This document shows positions 1 through 11,499 of a stretch of DNA of 48,562 bases, one piece after another. Below the pieces are notes generated by a model, which was not told the DNA's origin, made no database searches, and saw only the letters and a list, made by a program, of their open reading frames with translations. Where the stretch lies: positions 974,299 to 1,022,860 of the forward strand of contig BFEA01000015.1 of NCBI GenBank assembly GCA_003427395.1, in the 5' to 3' direction. The stretch is from Chara braunii (Eukaryota; Streptophyta; Charophyceae; Charales; Characeae). The first letter of the stretch is position 1. Each line of letters opens with the position of its first letter. The position numbers and the translations under genes were made by a program.

Positions 1-133
1 TGCCGCTGCCGCAAAAAAAAAAAACCGGCAGCGTAACATGAGCGGCCCCACCTCCCTCTTCGTCCCTCTCCTCTGCTGCGGCGGGTCCACTTGTTTTTTT
101 TGATCGACTAGTGCGTCAAAAAAATATACGGGG

Positions 134-239
134 GTGGAGAGCTTGATGTATGAAGGGAAAGGCAAACATGCAAGGGCAATTGTGTTGTGGAGAGCTCGAT
201 GTATGAAGGGAAAGGCAAACATGCAAGGGCAATTGTGTT
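134..239. repeat. 53-bp tandem duplication
   Basis: Two head-to-tail copies (134-186 and 187-239) of a 53-bp unit beginning GTGGAGAGC and ending AATTGTGTT. They differ at one position, so the duplication is recent. No coding potential is visible. The flanks at 1-133 and 240-480 hold an A-rich tract, AG-rich DNA and nothing I can identify. Confidence 0.9.
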
Positions 240-479
240 AAATTAGATGAAGAAGAAGAAGGCAATCAATTTGAGATGGAGGAAAGAGAAAGATTGAAGA
301 AACCAACACAGCACGCCATGAGAGGAGGTACGCGCGATAGGCAGGCAGTTTGAAACCAACACAACAGGCCATGCATCACTGCATATATTTTTGTTTTTCT
401 TCGCCTTTGCAATAACTCAGCTCAAATCATGCATTAGTCGTGGGCATCTGGCCAAAGGGCCAAAATAGGGGTCAACGGC

Positions 480-1390
480 CACGCCCAAGTCATGTAAACT
501 GCCTGAATGAAGGCCTGCTACTGTGGGGTACCTGAAGCAAAGCCTAAGACTGGCCTTCAGAGGCCCAACGTGCAACAGTTGACCGTGGAAAGTCAAAGGT
601 CAACAGCAGCTCCGAAATTCAGGCCCACGAGTCAAAGTCAACATGGACCCAGTCCAGGCCGCCGATCAGACACACACACTTGGCTGTTTGCAGGTATCTG
701 TAAGGAATCAAGTCCAAGTGGGAATCTGCAACTGTACGAGGGGATCCAGGCCATTGGCCGCGAGACAATCTGGACCATCGTATCTGAGAGACCAGAGGCT
801 GGTCAACCAGAGTCAACACTATAAGTTGACCCAGCCCCCGGTGACCGACATTCAGTCTTGCACATGCTGCTTGACGCTGGCTGGACGCTAGTTTGATGCT
901 GGCACTACGCTGATGCAACGACGCAGGACTGCTATTGCTGAGTGCTGGCGCCATTCTCTGTCTTCGGCACCAGCTGGATACTTGACTATGTTGACGTGCC
1001 CCTCGCCACACTGATTGTGACATTGATGGGGTACTGGCAAGGAGGATAAGGATCAGGGCTGTGAGATTGATCAATGGTCGACATTGCGTACTGATATCCG
1101 TCTTCATAAGGTGTCTGCGCTGACAAGCGCGATGATGAGATCAGCTCATTGTCAGAGTGTGTCAGAGGGGACTGTCTGCCGATGTGGCGAGAGGGAGATG
1201 CCCGAAGAGGAAGTGGGAATGTGAGGGAGATCTATCTGCTATGTGATGGGTACTTTCTCTTCAGCCTTTTAAGTCTTATCTCCCTTCCACCTTCCTCTTC
1301 TCTGGTGACCAGATGTTGGGCTACCTGACTACATGTACGATTTGGGAGACATTGAAACCGCGCTAAGACATTCTGTGTTTCGACATTAAC
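480..1390 (+). mobile_element. Diverged solo-LTR-like block related to the 21608-22559 LTR arm
   Basis: Several short blocks occur here in the same order as in the LTR-like arm at 21608-22559. They include GAAATTCA followed by GAGTCAAAGTCAAC, then CCAGGCC, a CACTTG...GCAGGTA block, GTCAACACTA-TAAG-TTGAC, and CATTC-GTCTTGC followed by GACGCTGGCT. The flanking bases between blocks differ strongly, so this is an old relative and not a copy of the same element. TATAAG near 820 could be a decayed LTR promoter. No gag or pol sequence adjoins it, which suggests a solo LTR. The ends are uncertain. The apparent small reading frames in it are best explained as chance. Confidence 0.45.
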
Positions 1391-1515
1391 GAGCTTCTCT
1401 TCAGATTGGGTTCATTGCAGCTTTCTTTTGGTGATGAAAGAGATCAACGGGGGTCGCGGTCATCCATGGACTGTGCCCGGTCATGATGTGCCGGGCCGGT
1501 TCAAACACTCTTTTC

Positions 1516-1681
1516 ATAGACCACTAGTACTTCGGGAAGTCGTAGCGTGCATGTGGCCAGTCATTGCCACAGTGTCGCGGCGTTCCACTTGAATGAATTT
1601 ATGCCAGTGCCCCAGGCCCGTTCACCCCAGCACCTCGCGCCGTGCATTCGGCCGCAACTTTCCGAAGTACTGGTGGTTTAA
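1516..1681. mobile_element. MITE, 158 bp, TIR ACCAC(C/T)AGTACTTCGG
   Basis: The sequence at 1520 (ACCACTAGTACTTCGGGAAG) is mirrored as its imperfect reverse complement ending at 1677 (TTTCCGAAGTACTGGTGGT), giving TIRs of about 25 bp around a 158-bp non-coding element. The right end is followed directly by TTAA (1678-1681). The left flank reads ATAG, so a TTAA duplication is intact only on one side. The same terminal sequence recurs in the 1.5-kb element at 2832-4329 and at 26838 and 27759. The element is too short to encode a transposase. Confidence 0.7.
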
Positions 1682-1727
1682 TTACTTCAGTCGTCTCCCA
1701 TACATGTTACTGTCTACTATGTGACAT

Positions 1728-1959
1728 CATTTTCTTTCTTTCTTTTTTTCCTTTTTTTTTTTCAAACCAACCATTCCATTATGTGCCGGAATCTGGGTAA
1801 GGCGTCCCTTACATTTACGTCACGGCCATTTGCTTTGAGAGTTCATTTTCTTTCTTTCTTTTTTTCCTTTTTTTTTTTCAAACCAACCATTCCATTATGT
1901 GCCGGAATCCGGGTAAGGCGTCCCTTACATTTACGTCGCGGCCATTTGCTTTGAGAGTT
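1728..1959. repeat. 116-bp tandem duplication containing a poly(T) tract
   Basis: Two direct copies with a period of 116 bp (1728-1843 and 1844-1959). Each begins with a CTTT-rich, poly(T) run followed by CAAACCAACC and a unique stretch ending TTTGAGAGTT. They differ at only a few positions. The poly(T) could be the tail of a minus-strand retroposon that was later duplicated, but I see no target-site duplication. Confidence 0.9.
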
Positions 1960-2023
1960 TCTGAAGACACTGCACATATGAATGTTGAAAATCTGATATG
2001 AATCTTCACAAAGTTCACATGCT

Positions 2024-2059
2024 GGAAAGATGTCCGGAAAGATGTCCGGAAAGATGTCC
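2024..2059. repeat. 12-bp tandem repeat, three copies
   Basis: Three perfect head-to-tail copies of GGAAAGATGTCC. It is a short local expansion with no associated feature visible. Confidence 0.9.
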
Positions 2060-2091
2060 GAAAATGTATGAATGGTTCTGAACTTATTTTA

Positions 2092-2141
2092 AAGGACGCT
2101 GTGTCCAGTTGCCAGCACGTGCTGATCCCCACAAATGGAAC
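2092..2141 (+). repeat. Diverged copy of the LINE/SINE tail module
   Basis: AAGGACGCTGTGTCCAG followed by a CCAGCA...GTGCTGATCCCCAC block resembles the ~45-nt module of the LINE 3' end (15322-15370), with several substitutions. Downstream sequence to about 2335 ends in a T-rich run rather than clean poly(A). A hairpin as clear as in the other copies is not evident. It is probably an old insertion of the same retroposon group. Confidence 0.5.
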
Positions 2142-2827
2142 AGAACAGAGCCATGATCATAAAGCGAAGAACCCTCGATCAGGCCAGGGCTCATATACCT
2201 GGTAAGGGTAAGATGAAGGGCCACTGTCGATGTGTTTGGGGGCCCCAGGGGGGAAAAACACTCACGACATCGGTGACTATGCAGGAATGATGTCAGGTAC
2301 CTTGTCGTTTGATTTTTCAGTTTTTTTCCCCTCTTTTTATATAAGGTGCCCACTGCGCGAGGATTTTGATTATACATTTGTGGTCCATGGCCTGGGACTT
2401 CACAATTCTACCCTGAAATTGTAATCAAGGCTATCAAGCAGCATTGATTGCCCGTCCTCACTGAATTTCCTTCTGTTTGTCTTGCCCAAGATCTCTTCAA
2501 TGCAGTGGCAGATAGAGCTCAGATGTCTACCAACCAATGGCCTGCTGATTGATCACACTAATCCGGAATAGGTCGAATGTCGGCCTATCGGAGGTGTTTT
2601 TGCGAATTTCAAAGAAAAAGATTGAATGAAAACACTTCAAGTAGAATACAAAGCACATTATGCAAGGCTTTGATATCGTGAGGACACAATGTGCAAGTGA
2701 ATAGAAACTGCAGCAACCTTGCGGCTACTCCAGCATCACCCTTCTGCCTCGTCCATTCAGGTTCTGGGTGCCCAAGGCCTTTTTTTCCCCTTTTTTTTTT
2801 CTTAACTTCGGGTCTAGGGGGTTCCGC

Positions 2828-4333
2828 TTAAACCACCAGAAAGTTTCCCAGCCATTTTTCTAAGATGTGGCTGCATGCTCGCAGCATCTGGCGGGATGAG
2901 CCAGTATACCAGTTCCCAGAGGATACATCCAGGCAAATCGATTCCCATGCGGGGCCCATTTTGCATGGACGTGCGTTATGATTCTGGTTGTTTGTTGCCT
3001 GAAGGCCAACACTCACTCACAGAGACTTCCAGGTATGCCCATACATACACAGAAGGAAGGGGAGAGGATAGGAGTATCACACCGCCCAGGGAGAGATAAC
3101 ACAGCGGAAGACTTGACTATGCGATATGACAGGGTACACTGAAAGTGCAATTCACTCCACTCAATCCTCACAACCAGTCATAAAGAAAAGCCGAGCAGAT
3201 CGCATCCAGGAAACAATGAAACGATGACAGTCCAAACCCAGTTATACACTGTTTATTAAACTCAGAGTCTCGAATTGTCAGGATAACTCCAGAACTACAG
3301 TGCGCTGCTCAGAAATGAGCAGCGCTTCACTCCCCAACCCTGATTAGCACCCGTAACACCCCTGAGCCCCTGAAACATCAAGCGCCACCCAGATACAGCC
3401 TCCTGAGGGAAGCGCCACCCTGAAACAGGCCTCTGAGGCCAAGCGCCACTCAGAGGATGAAGAAGAAGACCAGCGCCACAGTATCTGATGATGACGAAGT
3501 GTCGGAAGACTTCCCAGGTGGAAGTCTGCAGCAGCGCCAACAAACCCTGACAAGATGACCTCTGAGGAAGAAGCTGCAGCCTGGCTGCAGCACCACCACC
3601 CTGGAACCCCACTCCGGAGGAGGGTCCAGCAGGGCACCAATCTCTCTCGCCTCCAGCAGACCTCGATAGCCCAGACCTCTGTCAGCCCCTGCGTGCTGGC
3701 AGAGTACAGCGCAGGTCCCAGCGATGGCCGACGCTCCGAAGGTCTGGCTATGCCTGTCTCCTTCCACGCTGAGCCGTCACCACTTCTGGTTCACGCGTAG
3801 CGCAGCAGCAATGTACTCGGTACCAACTGCCAAAAGCCCTGAACCGATGTGCCCATCCTATCTATACTACACTAGCCTAGACTCACCTAGACCGGACTGA
3901 CTGACCGACCAGTACCGTTTCTGTTTCAGCCTCTCGGCCTCACCCGGACCCGGCTAAAGGCTATAGGGCCGTCTATCAGAATAGGCCCTCAGGGCCTGTC
4001 TGTCCTAGGGGTAGCCCGGGCCTGCTATTTGCAGTTAGGGTAGCTATAGGGAATTCTGTTAGTACCGGGACTGCATATTGTCCCGAAATTGAAGATATGT
4101 CCCTCACGAATTTCCCTCACAGGTAGGTGACTCGGTTAGCCCTCAGCCAAACAAAATTGCAAATCTGTCCTACTTATGGTGCAGCCTCGACAGAGAAAGG
4201 CTACAGGCGACCAGAAAACAGCAAGTCATTGCACGTATCTATTGCAAACTGGCATGCCAGTTCATCCCACCAGACCCGATGCGCATGCAGCCGCGTCTTA
4301 GAAAAATGGCTGGGAAATGCACTGGTGGTTTAA
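2828..4333. mobile_element. 1.5-kb TIR DNA transposon flanked by TTAA, no transposase seen
   Basis: The left end (TTAA at 2828-2831, then ACCACCAG from 2832) and the right end (CTGGTGGT to 4329, then TTAA at 4330-4333) are inverted copies. The similarity continues inward for roughly 95 bp per side (2832-2926 and 4235-4329), including TTTCCCAGCCATTTTTCTAA and GGCTGCATGC. A 4-bp TTAA on both sides is the pattern of TTAA-targeting superfamilies such as piggyBac. The TIRs do not start with the CCC/CCY usual for piggyBac, so I leave the superfamily open. The interior has no recognisable transposase. It holds a GC-rich stretch (about 3310-3470) with AGCGCCAC recurring roughly every 30 bp. Non-autonomous element by inference. 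Confidence 0.75.
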
Positions 4334-7005
4334 GAGGACAATACGAGCATCCTCCTTAAGTGGATCGTTGTCCAAGGCTTCAATTATGAGTTCAAACACA
4401 ATGAGGATAGCAGGGCCATTACCAGGCTTTGGCATCAGGTCACGATCATGAGCTACAATGATGCAGAACGATGGTTACACTAGATTTGGATGTTATAAGG
4501 AGAATCGGCGCTAGCCAACTCATTAGGATGAACATAATGACTACTAGTAGTCTTCTGGTGATTAGCAGGAGATCCAGCTTGGTCTTCAGCTGCAATGGAT
4601 CAACTTCAGTTCGCAAGCATGGATCAGATGCTAAACGGGAAAGCCGCTGGTCTTCGCCCGTTGTATCCACCATCTTACAACGTCTTATATCAGGGTGCAT
4701 TAAGGGTGCGAGCGGCCATGATGGGGGGACATGGATGTGCAGTAAGTCCCATGGATTACTCTCTTTTCCAAGGCGTGCTAGGAGGGGGGCGACCATCATG
4801 ATAACTGAGGAAATATCTCAGTGACAGCTGCAGAATGAGGACGGAACCGCACCTTGCACCGACAACGCGACAAATCCACAACGCTAAACACACGAATCAG
4901 CTCCCATGGCTAAGGGGAGAAGGAGGTGGAGGGGATCAGAAGGAAAGGGAGGGAGAGGGAAGTGAGACCAGAAAAATGAGGGCGGCGGGATGCCAGACGA
5001 TGCGAGGATCCGTAAACTAGTGGCGAACCTGCAAGACCAATGGATCAGAACTCACAATTAACTGGAGGAAGGCGGTCGCAAACCTTTTCACACAGGCTCA
5101 TCAGCGACATCGACAAATTGATCAGTGCTAACAAAGCGACAAGTTTGAACTGGCCACCACACCGAAAGAAGTGGAAGGAGAGGGGAGGAATGGAGAGAGG
5201 AGGGAAGGGGGACCCAAAACAGCAAAAGTGTGCACCAGCTAATCATAGCTGAAGAGGAGGGGAGGCGTGGGGAGGAGGAGGACTGGACGAAGGGGAAAGA
5301 AGAAAGAAGGAGAGGACAGGAGGTGGGCTGCCGGATGGAGCAAACGACTCAAGGCCCACAAGCAAAAGGAGGAAGGAGGCGTGCGGAACTGACTTCGGCA
5401 ATCGGGAATGGAACTCCTATAAGGCGGACATATCGTCACTTACCAGCGACAGGCGGTGTCACGTCACCAGAGCGGTCTTTCCCTCAGGGCTCCCGAGAAG
5501 ACTACCTTCTTGGTGGAGGGAAAGGACTTGCAGAAGGACGTCACCAACATATTCAGGTAAGCTCTCTCGACCTGGTTTGGGCGTTCAAATCATTGAGTCA
5601 GGAAACTGGAGGTTCAGAACTTGTATCTACAAGCTGCGAGGTGGTGACTCTCTGAGTCTCTGGTATGTTATGATCCTGGTCAATTTGAGTACACATTCAT
5701 GAGAAAGTACAATGCCGTCCAATTGCAAAAAGAAATGAATGAACTTGAGAGGAGAGAGGGGGAAATAAGATGATGAAGAAGAAAGAAAGAAGAAGAAGAT
5801 GATGTGCACCAGCATAGACCGATGATAATTCCCTTCTTGTTCCTCAACCACTCTCCTCCTCCTTATCTCCTCCCCTCTTATTCAAACAAGAAATAACAAT
5901 AATAATAATAATGTTGAATGGCTGAACCAGAATCAATGTCGGAATCCCTCTTCTACTGCAGGTATCACATAAGGTCCACCATAGCCATGGCCACCCTTCT
6001 TCCTCCTTCCTCGAAGGCCGAGGCTATAGCGGACTACCAGGGGATTGCCCTGCTGTGCAAAGGACAACACAAAGCAGCTATGGCTGCTCCAGCTCAGGCC
6101 ACCATGCCTGACTCTGCCTCGAAGCTTCTTGCTGTAGCTCTACCCACTGGGGCCTTCCTGCTGCAGCGCCGACCAAGGTGATGAAGATGGCAACCACCAT
6201 AGCCAGGTAAATACCTCTGGCGCTCCCCCTTCCTAGTCCTTGTCTTCCTCCTCTCTCCGTCCTTGCTCCTTCCCCAGCAGCGCTGCTCCAGCCGGCGCTC
6301 CAACCAGTGTGTCACCATACTTGCACACCGACAATGAGGAGGAGCCCTTCGCTCCTCCTGGAGATATAGCGGCCTGCTTGCCTCTTGGCGAGTGACTTCC
6401 TAGGTTGCCCGGCCTCCAAGCAACCGGTACTTCCTCCCATCCGGAGGGAAACATCATTGCAGACTCTGATATTGCCCGTACAGGCCCTAGACTCAGACTA
6501 CTTGGACTAGTACCCGCCTAGGGCCTCTAAAAATGTCAACTTTGTCGTCTTCTGCTCGGCCTCGAGTACCCGGCACATCTACCTCTTCCTGGTGTGGTAC
6601 CGGCCTACTTGTTACTCGAGTGTTTTTCCACTGCTCCAAGTGTCGCGGGCCTCTTTCCCCCTCACTTGAGTGTTTTCCCCGCTGCAACCCTCAATGCCAC
6701 GGCCAAAGGTAAGTACCGGCCCTTTGGGCCTTCTGCACGAACAAGTGACACTCAAAAACCGACGAGCACTAAGACAGGCACGCAGACCAGCAAGCACGCA
6801 CACACTCAGACTTAGAAAACTCAGCAACAAGACGGAAACGCAGCAAGGCATACATTCCACTGGCAAAACTCAGAAATCAGCTGTGTGTCTCAGTCCGTGT
6901 TTGGCAGGTCCTAACAGGTATTGGTATATTAGCTTGTTCGTTTTAAGCCACGGCAATCAGCATGATTGCATGGTGACTCTTTGGTATCAATATATTATCT
7001 TGTAC
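4334..7005. other. Unassigned accessory DNA; no supportable gene
   Basis: No known protein family is recognisable on either strand. Isolated sequences look exon-like without proving a gene: a plus-strand frame at 4595-4801 beginning ATGGATCAACTT with a GTAAGT donor-like site near 4740, a frame at 5918-6181 with a plausible ATG, and donor-like sites near 5556, 6186 and 6710. 4900-5350 is strongly purine-rich (GGA/GAA), which inflates frame length. 6890-7005 contains two imperfect copies of a TTGGTAT...ATTA...CTTGT motif just outside the LTR end at 7006. I assign no product. Confidence 0.5.
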
Positions 7006-7732
7006 TGTTTGAACCCCAACAGTCGAGGCGAATGCATGAGAGTTCTTTTATATGAAAATTGAATCCTTGTATGTAGAGCCACGTGTAATGAACCCAGATC
7101 GTGAGACAGTTGTCAACAATGCAAGCCCAGATAAATGTCCATCGGCTGATGATTACACATAGTCCAAATCGTAACCAGACAGAATGAGGTGAGGTAATCA
7201 TACACAGACGAAGGGAGGGGAGGGAGAAGAGACAAAGGAGAGGAAGTATGATGCCCACTCCTGCTTCGGGCTCCCTCCTCTACTGCCACCTCAACGATCA
7301 ATAGTCTGAACGAGTATCCAAGTATCCTCAATGTGCCATGTGGCACGTCTAATCAGTTCCACATCAGCATCTGGAGCAATGTCGACATGAAGACCACCAG
7401 GTACGTATCCTCGAACTCTCCACAATCCTGATCTCCTCCTGAAGTGACGACGAAACAGAACAGCAATGCCGATCACGTAGTCCCAGTCATAGAACACGTG
7501 GCAGCAGCCACGTCAGCCAATGATACACATGGCAGCAGCCACATCAGTGATAGCGCAGGGCAGCTGCCACGTCAGCATGCCAAGAAGACAAGAGCAAGCC
7601 GGCCACCATGCCAGACTAGCAGCGCCTCGCCAAGTCACAATGCCAGCAGCGTCGAGCCAGAGTCGCAGCGTCGAGCCAGCGTTGAAATCAACACGTGAAG
7701 TCAGCATCAACGCAAGACAGAATGAATGTCAA
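7006..7732 (-). repeat. Outer part of left LTR-like arm of gypsy element 1 (minus orientation)
   Basis: Read on the minus strand this is the downstream two thirds of an LTR-like unit. From 7732 down to 7139 it matches 21963-22559 of the right arm in inverted orientation. It runs on to a terminus GGGGTTCAAACA at 7006. With the other end TGTAAGAACCC (minus strand from 15833) it forms the short inverted terminal repeat expected of an LTR (TGT..GAACCC / GGGTTC..ACA). A TATA-like CATATAAAAG lies near 7048. The LTR is interrupted after 7732 by the LINE and resumes at 15485. Total LTR length without the LINE is about 1.08 kb. Confidence 0.7.
7033..7075 (-). promoter_or_regulatory. TATA-like segment shared by the left LTR tail and 21551-21595
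   Basis: On the minus strand this reads CATACAAGGATTCAATTTTC followed by ATATAAAAGAACTC. A very similar segment occurs on the plus strand at 21551-21595, immediately before the head of the right LTR arm. The A/T-rich core resembles a TATA box placed near the LTR end. I call it a candidate promoter only; no transcription start can be seen. Confidence 0.35.
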
Positions 7733-7771
7733 CCCCAGGTCAGGCAGGAAAAGACAGAGTCTGAATCATTA

Positions 7772-8830
7772 ATGCACCTATCTGATCAGAGACAGCAGTG
7801 GCCTCCTTTACCCCAAACGAATCCAACCAAGGAGGGGCAATCGGATCTACCTGTGACGACCCCCTTGTCTTGGTCACAATGTCTGAAAGGGACTTTCCAA
7901 TCCAAAGAATTGGAAGTGCCAAGGCAGGGAGATCAGACTCAGGCATTGAAAATACCCATGAGGAATTTGACTTCAGCTACGGCGTTTTTTTTATCAAAAT
8001 TCTTTATTCCTTCTGAGAATAAGGTGATTGATTTAGCAGGAAAAAAAACAATGATAAAATCTTACCCATCCCAGAAATTGGCGGAAAAAGATGCAGTTTA
8101 TACAGCACACGCAAATAACTGGGTCTTTCATGATAACGCTACCTATAAATCTACTAATGATAAGATTAAGTGGATATGCAAGAGATTAGCAGCATTCAAG
8201 GGTAGCTATGAGGCAATTTGTGAAGATTTACTGATCCTGCCAATCTCAGCTACCATGTTCACAATTCTATGCCTACATACGACAGACAAAAAGATCATCG
8301 AGGCATGGAAAAAGTTAAGTGTGATAGATCAGAGGTCCGGATATACCCCTGGTCTCCGCCTAAACAAGGACCGGACGATAAGAGGAACCAGATGATGAAG
8401 GATTTTTATTGGGTAGAATTTAAGCACATCCCAATAGAAATCCAAGCGGCCTTTATCATGATTTCGGGGTCAATCATGATATAGTGGATTTTATAGACCC
8501 CCTACCTACGTATGCGGCCAGAAGGGATGATTATCTGATGTTAGCTCTCAATCATCCAACCAATGTACCCTTCAATTTGGACGATGTCATTCCATATAGG
8601 GTTGGGGGTAGAGAGTACAGAATTCATACAGCTCATAAACTGAGACCGTGGTGTTTTAGGTGTCGAGCCTATGGTCACTTGGAGCACGGATCCTAATTGT
8701 GTCCAATATCCGGGAAGAAGAAATCGAGCAACAGGTAGACTCATCCGGGATCCCTTTAAAGTAAATCTATGGAGAACGGTGGATGGGGGACATGAGGGAT
8801 GGGTTTATGTGGAGAATTCCTAGAAAGGAG
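7772..8830 (+). pseudogene. LINE ORF1, N-terminal and CCHC part (broken)
   Basis: The first ATG inside the LINE is at 7772, and the frame is open to 8395. Coding similarity then moves to a second frame (to 8484), a third (8484-8696) and a fourth, so at least three frameshifts are present. The order of pieces fits an RNA-binding ORF1 protein. A basic/hydrophobic region (about 7990-8330) is followed by a WVEF-HIPIEIQ segment resembling the DUF4283-type fold of plant LINE ORF1. Near 8650-8700 is a zinc-knuckle-like CFRCRAYGH with a further Cys, DPNC, reached only after a one-base shift. The role by family is binding LINE RNA in the retrotransposition particle. The DUF4283 resemblance is by pattern only. 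Confidence 0.6.
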
Positions 8831-8856
8831 AGGAACCAAAGGGGTGGACATGGGAA

Positions 8857-10641
8857 CGTGAAGGGGACCCTAATTGGGACACCAAACCCCCTGACTCTTG
8901 GGTACCTTCGGAAGTATCTGGTAAGATTCCTATGACGATGGGGCAGTTGACACAGACATCTCAATCGGCACAAACAATACAACAAGATAATGCACATAAT
9001 ACACATATCTCTATGACTCTTGAGAAAGAGATTCCAGAGCATGGAAATAAATGTAAGGGACAAAAGAGCCATCAACAGTGGATACCGGTTGGGCACAAAA
9101 AAGGGGGAACACTTCCGGGTCCACAACCAACTGATTATTTACAGCCGGAGGGAGAGGAGGTTAATGCAGTATCATCCACAAGGGAGGAATCAGACTCAGA
9201 GGCTGAGGAAGTGGAGGTAGTGGAGGAAGGGGGTTCAGGCGAGAGGCTGGTTCAGTTTAAAAAGTTAGGAAAAAAAAGGAAAATAAAACAGCTAACCAGT
9301 CCAAATAAAGAATTTGTTTCCTCTAAGGAAAAGGATTCCATCATGATGGAAGTTCAGTCTGATGCATCTTCGCCTTCGCAGGAGATGAATGAGGGGCACA
9401 TGGAGGAGACACAAAGACTGTTGAAGGAAGGTCCAGAATCAAGGGATAAAGGAATAGAGGAATCAACCTCTGATCCACTCCAAAAAGCCTTTGGTCCAGA
9501 ACCAATGGAGGTGGATCCCTCCCCAGAAGATTTTGAAATGGAGGATGCATTCCCTCAAACAGAGCCTGACATCTCAGAGGATCAAAGAATAAAACAGTTA
9601 GCTGAGTGGATATTGAGGAAGTTGAAAAATAGATATGGGGAAGCTACTGTTGAGTTTTGGGATACTTCATATGTCCAGCTGGTTAATTTGTTAACTAGCA
9701 GTCATAGTCTGAAAATAGTATTACAGCAGGGACTCCCTGAAGGGGTGCTATGGCCTATGGTTAGTATGCGTATTCTGAATATTATATTGGGTTTGTTTCA
9801 CCCGCCCTCCCCACCAGGAGAAGAGGATATCAATGGCCAAGAATGTAGAATACTAGTGGAAAAAGGGAAAGATCCTGGTGTAGTTCCCGCCGTCGCCCCT
9901 GAGTCTGCCTTGGAAGCTGATGGAATAACTTTGGAAGCAGGGGAGGGGTTGAGGGTAGAAAAGGAAGGAGTGGGGCAAAAAAGGTTCTTTGTTCAAGAAA
10001 AGCGGGATAAAGAAGTTGATGAAGCTGATAAAGTTGACGAAATCAATGAAGAAAAAAATACATCAGCTACCTCATTGACATCCCTTACCCAGGAAGAACA
10101 AAAGAATGGTAAGATGACACAGGATCTGGGTAAGAGACAAAAATTAAGACATGTTTTGGAAAAAGGACAAGGCATTAGGTCGCAGTCATCTCGAGGGAAT
10201 TTGATAATCCCAGTCAGGAAGAAGGGCGGGAAATGGGAAATTGGCCTTTCTCCGGTTGGCCAGGACCAATATGGAGGGGTCACATTAAGAGGCTGGACCA
10301 CATATGTAGATTACCAGAGTTCTAATGATAGGACCTTCAAGAGAGACCTACATGACTTTCTGTCTAAACATTTTGACCCAGGACCTCAAGCTACTCTCAC
10401 GGAAATCGGAGACCAAGCCAAGTTGTCCAGAAGAGATACTTTTGTAAGGTTTGAAAACAACAAGGTATCCGGTCTTAAATGGTTCTCGTATGCAGCATTG
10501 CTGGATCTCCAACGTCTGAAAATTAAGGCTAATACGGTTTGGTCAATTAGCGAGGTCTCAACTTTCCTTTGCTCTATATTACGCAGTGGGGTACTGACAG
10601 CATCTTCAAGTCTGGAAGAAGGAAACTGGGTAAGGTTATAG
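8857..10641 (+). pseudogene. LINE ORF1, long acidic C-terminal region
   Basis: An uninterrupted frame of about 590 codons with an internal ATG at 8932, ending in TAG at 10639. It is strongly hydrophilic: Glu/Lys-rich stretches (for example SDSEAEEVEVVEEGG near 9190-9230) with few hydrophobic segments. A more ordered C-terminus (10190-10640) has KKGGKWEIGL and GVTLRGWTTYVDY. I do not recognise a catalytic domain. It lies between the CCHC knuckle and the endonuclease, so it is either the ORF1 tail or a linker to ORF2. Its lack of stops, compared with the broken flanks, is notable for a dead element, but low-complexity acidic coding may simply have escaped stop mutations. Confidence 0.6.
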
Positions 10642-10679
10642 GGCCTAAAAGGTGTATGTAGTAAGGTTCTTGAAACTGA

Positions 10680-11370
10680 GGATGGATGCACTGCAGGCGC
10701 TGTATGGTAAAAATCCGGTTTGGTCGCATGCTACTCAGACTGCTGACTTGGATCTAAGGTCCCTCAGTGTAAATGGTCTTGCAACAGCAGATGCTATGAA
10801 ACGTAAGGCCATTATGGAACAATTAAGAGGAGTAGGGGGAAGGTGTTGGCCTGATCTGATTTGTATCCAGGAAACACATCTCACGAATTCTCCAAAACAC
10901 AATAGAGCGCATAATTTAGCCTTGCCCTATCAGAAGTATCAAGCCTATTCCACAACCAATGGATCGGTTGGGGTTGCTATCTGGGTGCCACCAGATTCCA
11001 GAATAGAAATAGTGTATTGTAAAACCGATCAGGAACAGGGTCGATGGATGGTCACATTAGTAATGTTGGAATTAGAAATAATTTGTGTTCTCAACATTTA
11101 TGGTCCTAATGTATTACAAGAACGAAGACAATTTTTTCATAACATGAGGAACCATATCCCTGATGATGTTCCAATCATCATAGCAGGAGACTTTAATGCT
11201 GCACTTGATAGATGGTTGGACAGATGGAAAATCCCTTCTCCATGTCCTGCCTATATAGAGAGGATGAACAAATTATTCAAACTCTTTGTGAGTCTGAAAA
11301 TCTTTTTGATGCGTATAGGCAGTTTTTTCCACAGGAGAGGTTTTACACGTGCATGAGGAATGAAGGTTCT
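10680..11370 (+). pseudogene. LINE ORF2: APE-type endonuclease
   Basis: Motifs of the AP-endonuclease-like domain that nicks target DNA to prime reverse transcription appear in order: LSVNGL (the Asn motif), DLICIQETHL (catalytic Glu), GVAIWV, VCVLNIYGPN-type NIYGPN, and IIAGDFNAALD (Asp/Asn). The frame is open from 10652 and shifts at about 11275: continuing homology (SENLFDAYRQFFP) is in the next frame, ending near 11390. The serine/histidine end of the domain is not recognisable. It directly follows the ORF1 stop and precedes RT. Confidence 0.85.
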
Positions 11371-11499
11371 CCTCATCAGTCTAATGTCTGAAGACTTAAA
11401 TGGTGTCTTAACAGGGGTTAACATTTTTCCATTAAGCCCGTAGCCTGGAATGGATCACAAAATGTGTGCAGTTCTACTTTCTTTCCGTAAAAAGACGGA

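Noticed and set aside
4446-4824. Overlapping 117-codon frames on both strands
   Set aside because: Mutually antisense and without recognisable motifs or a supported start.
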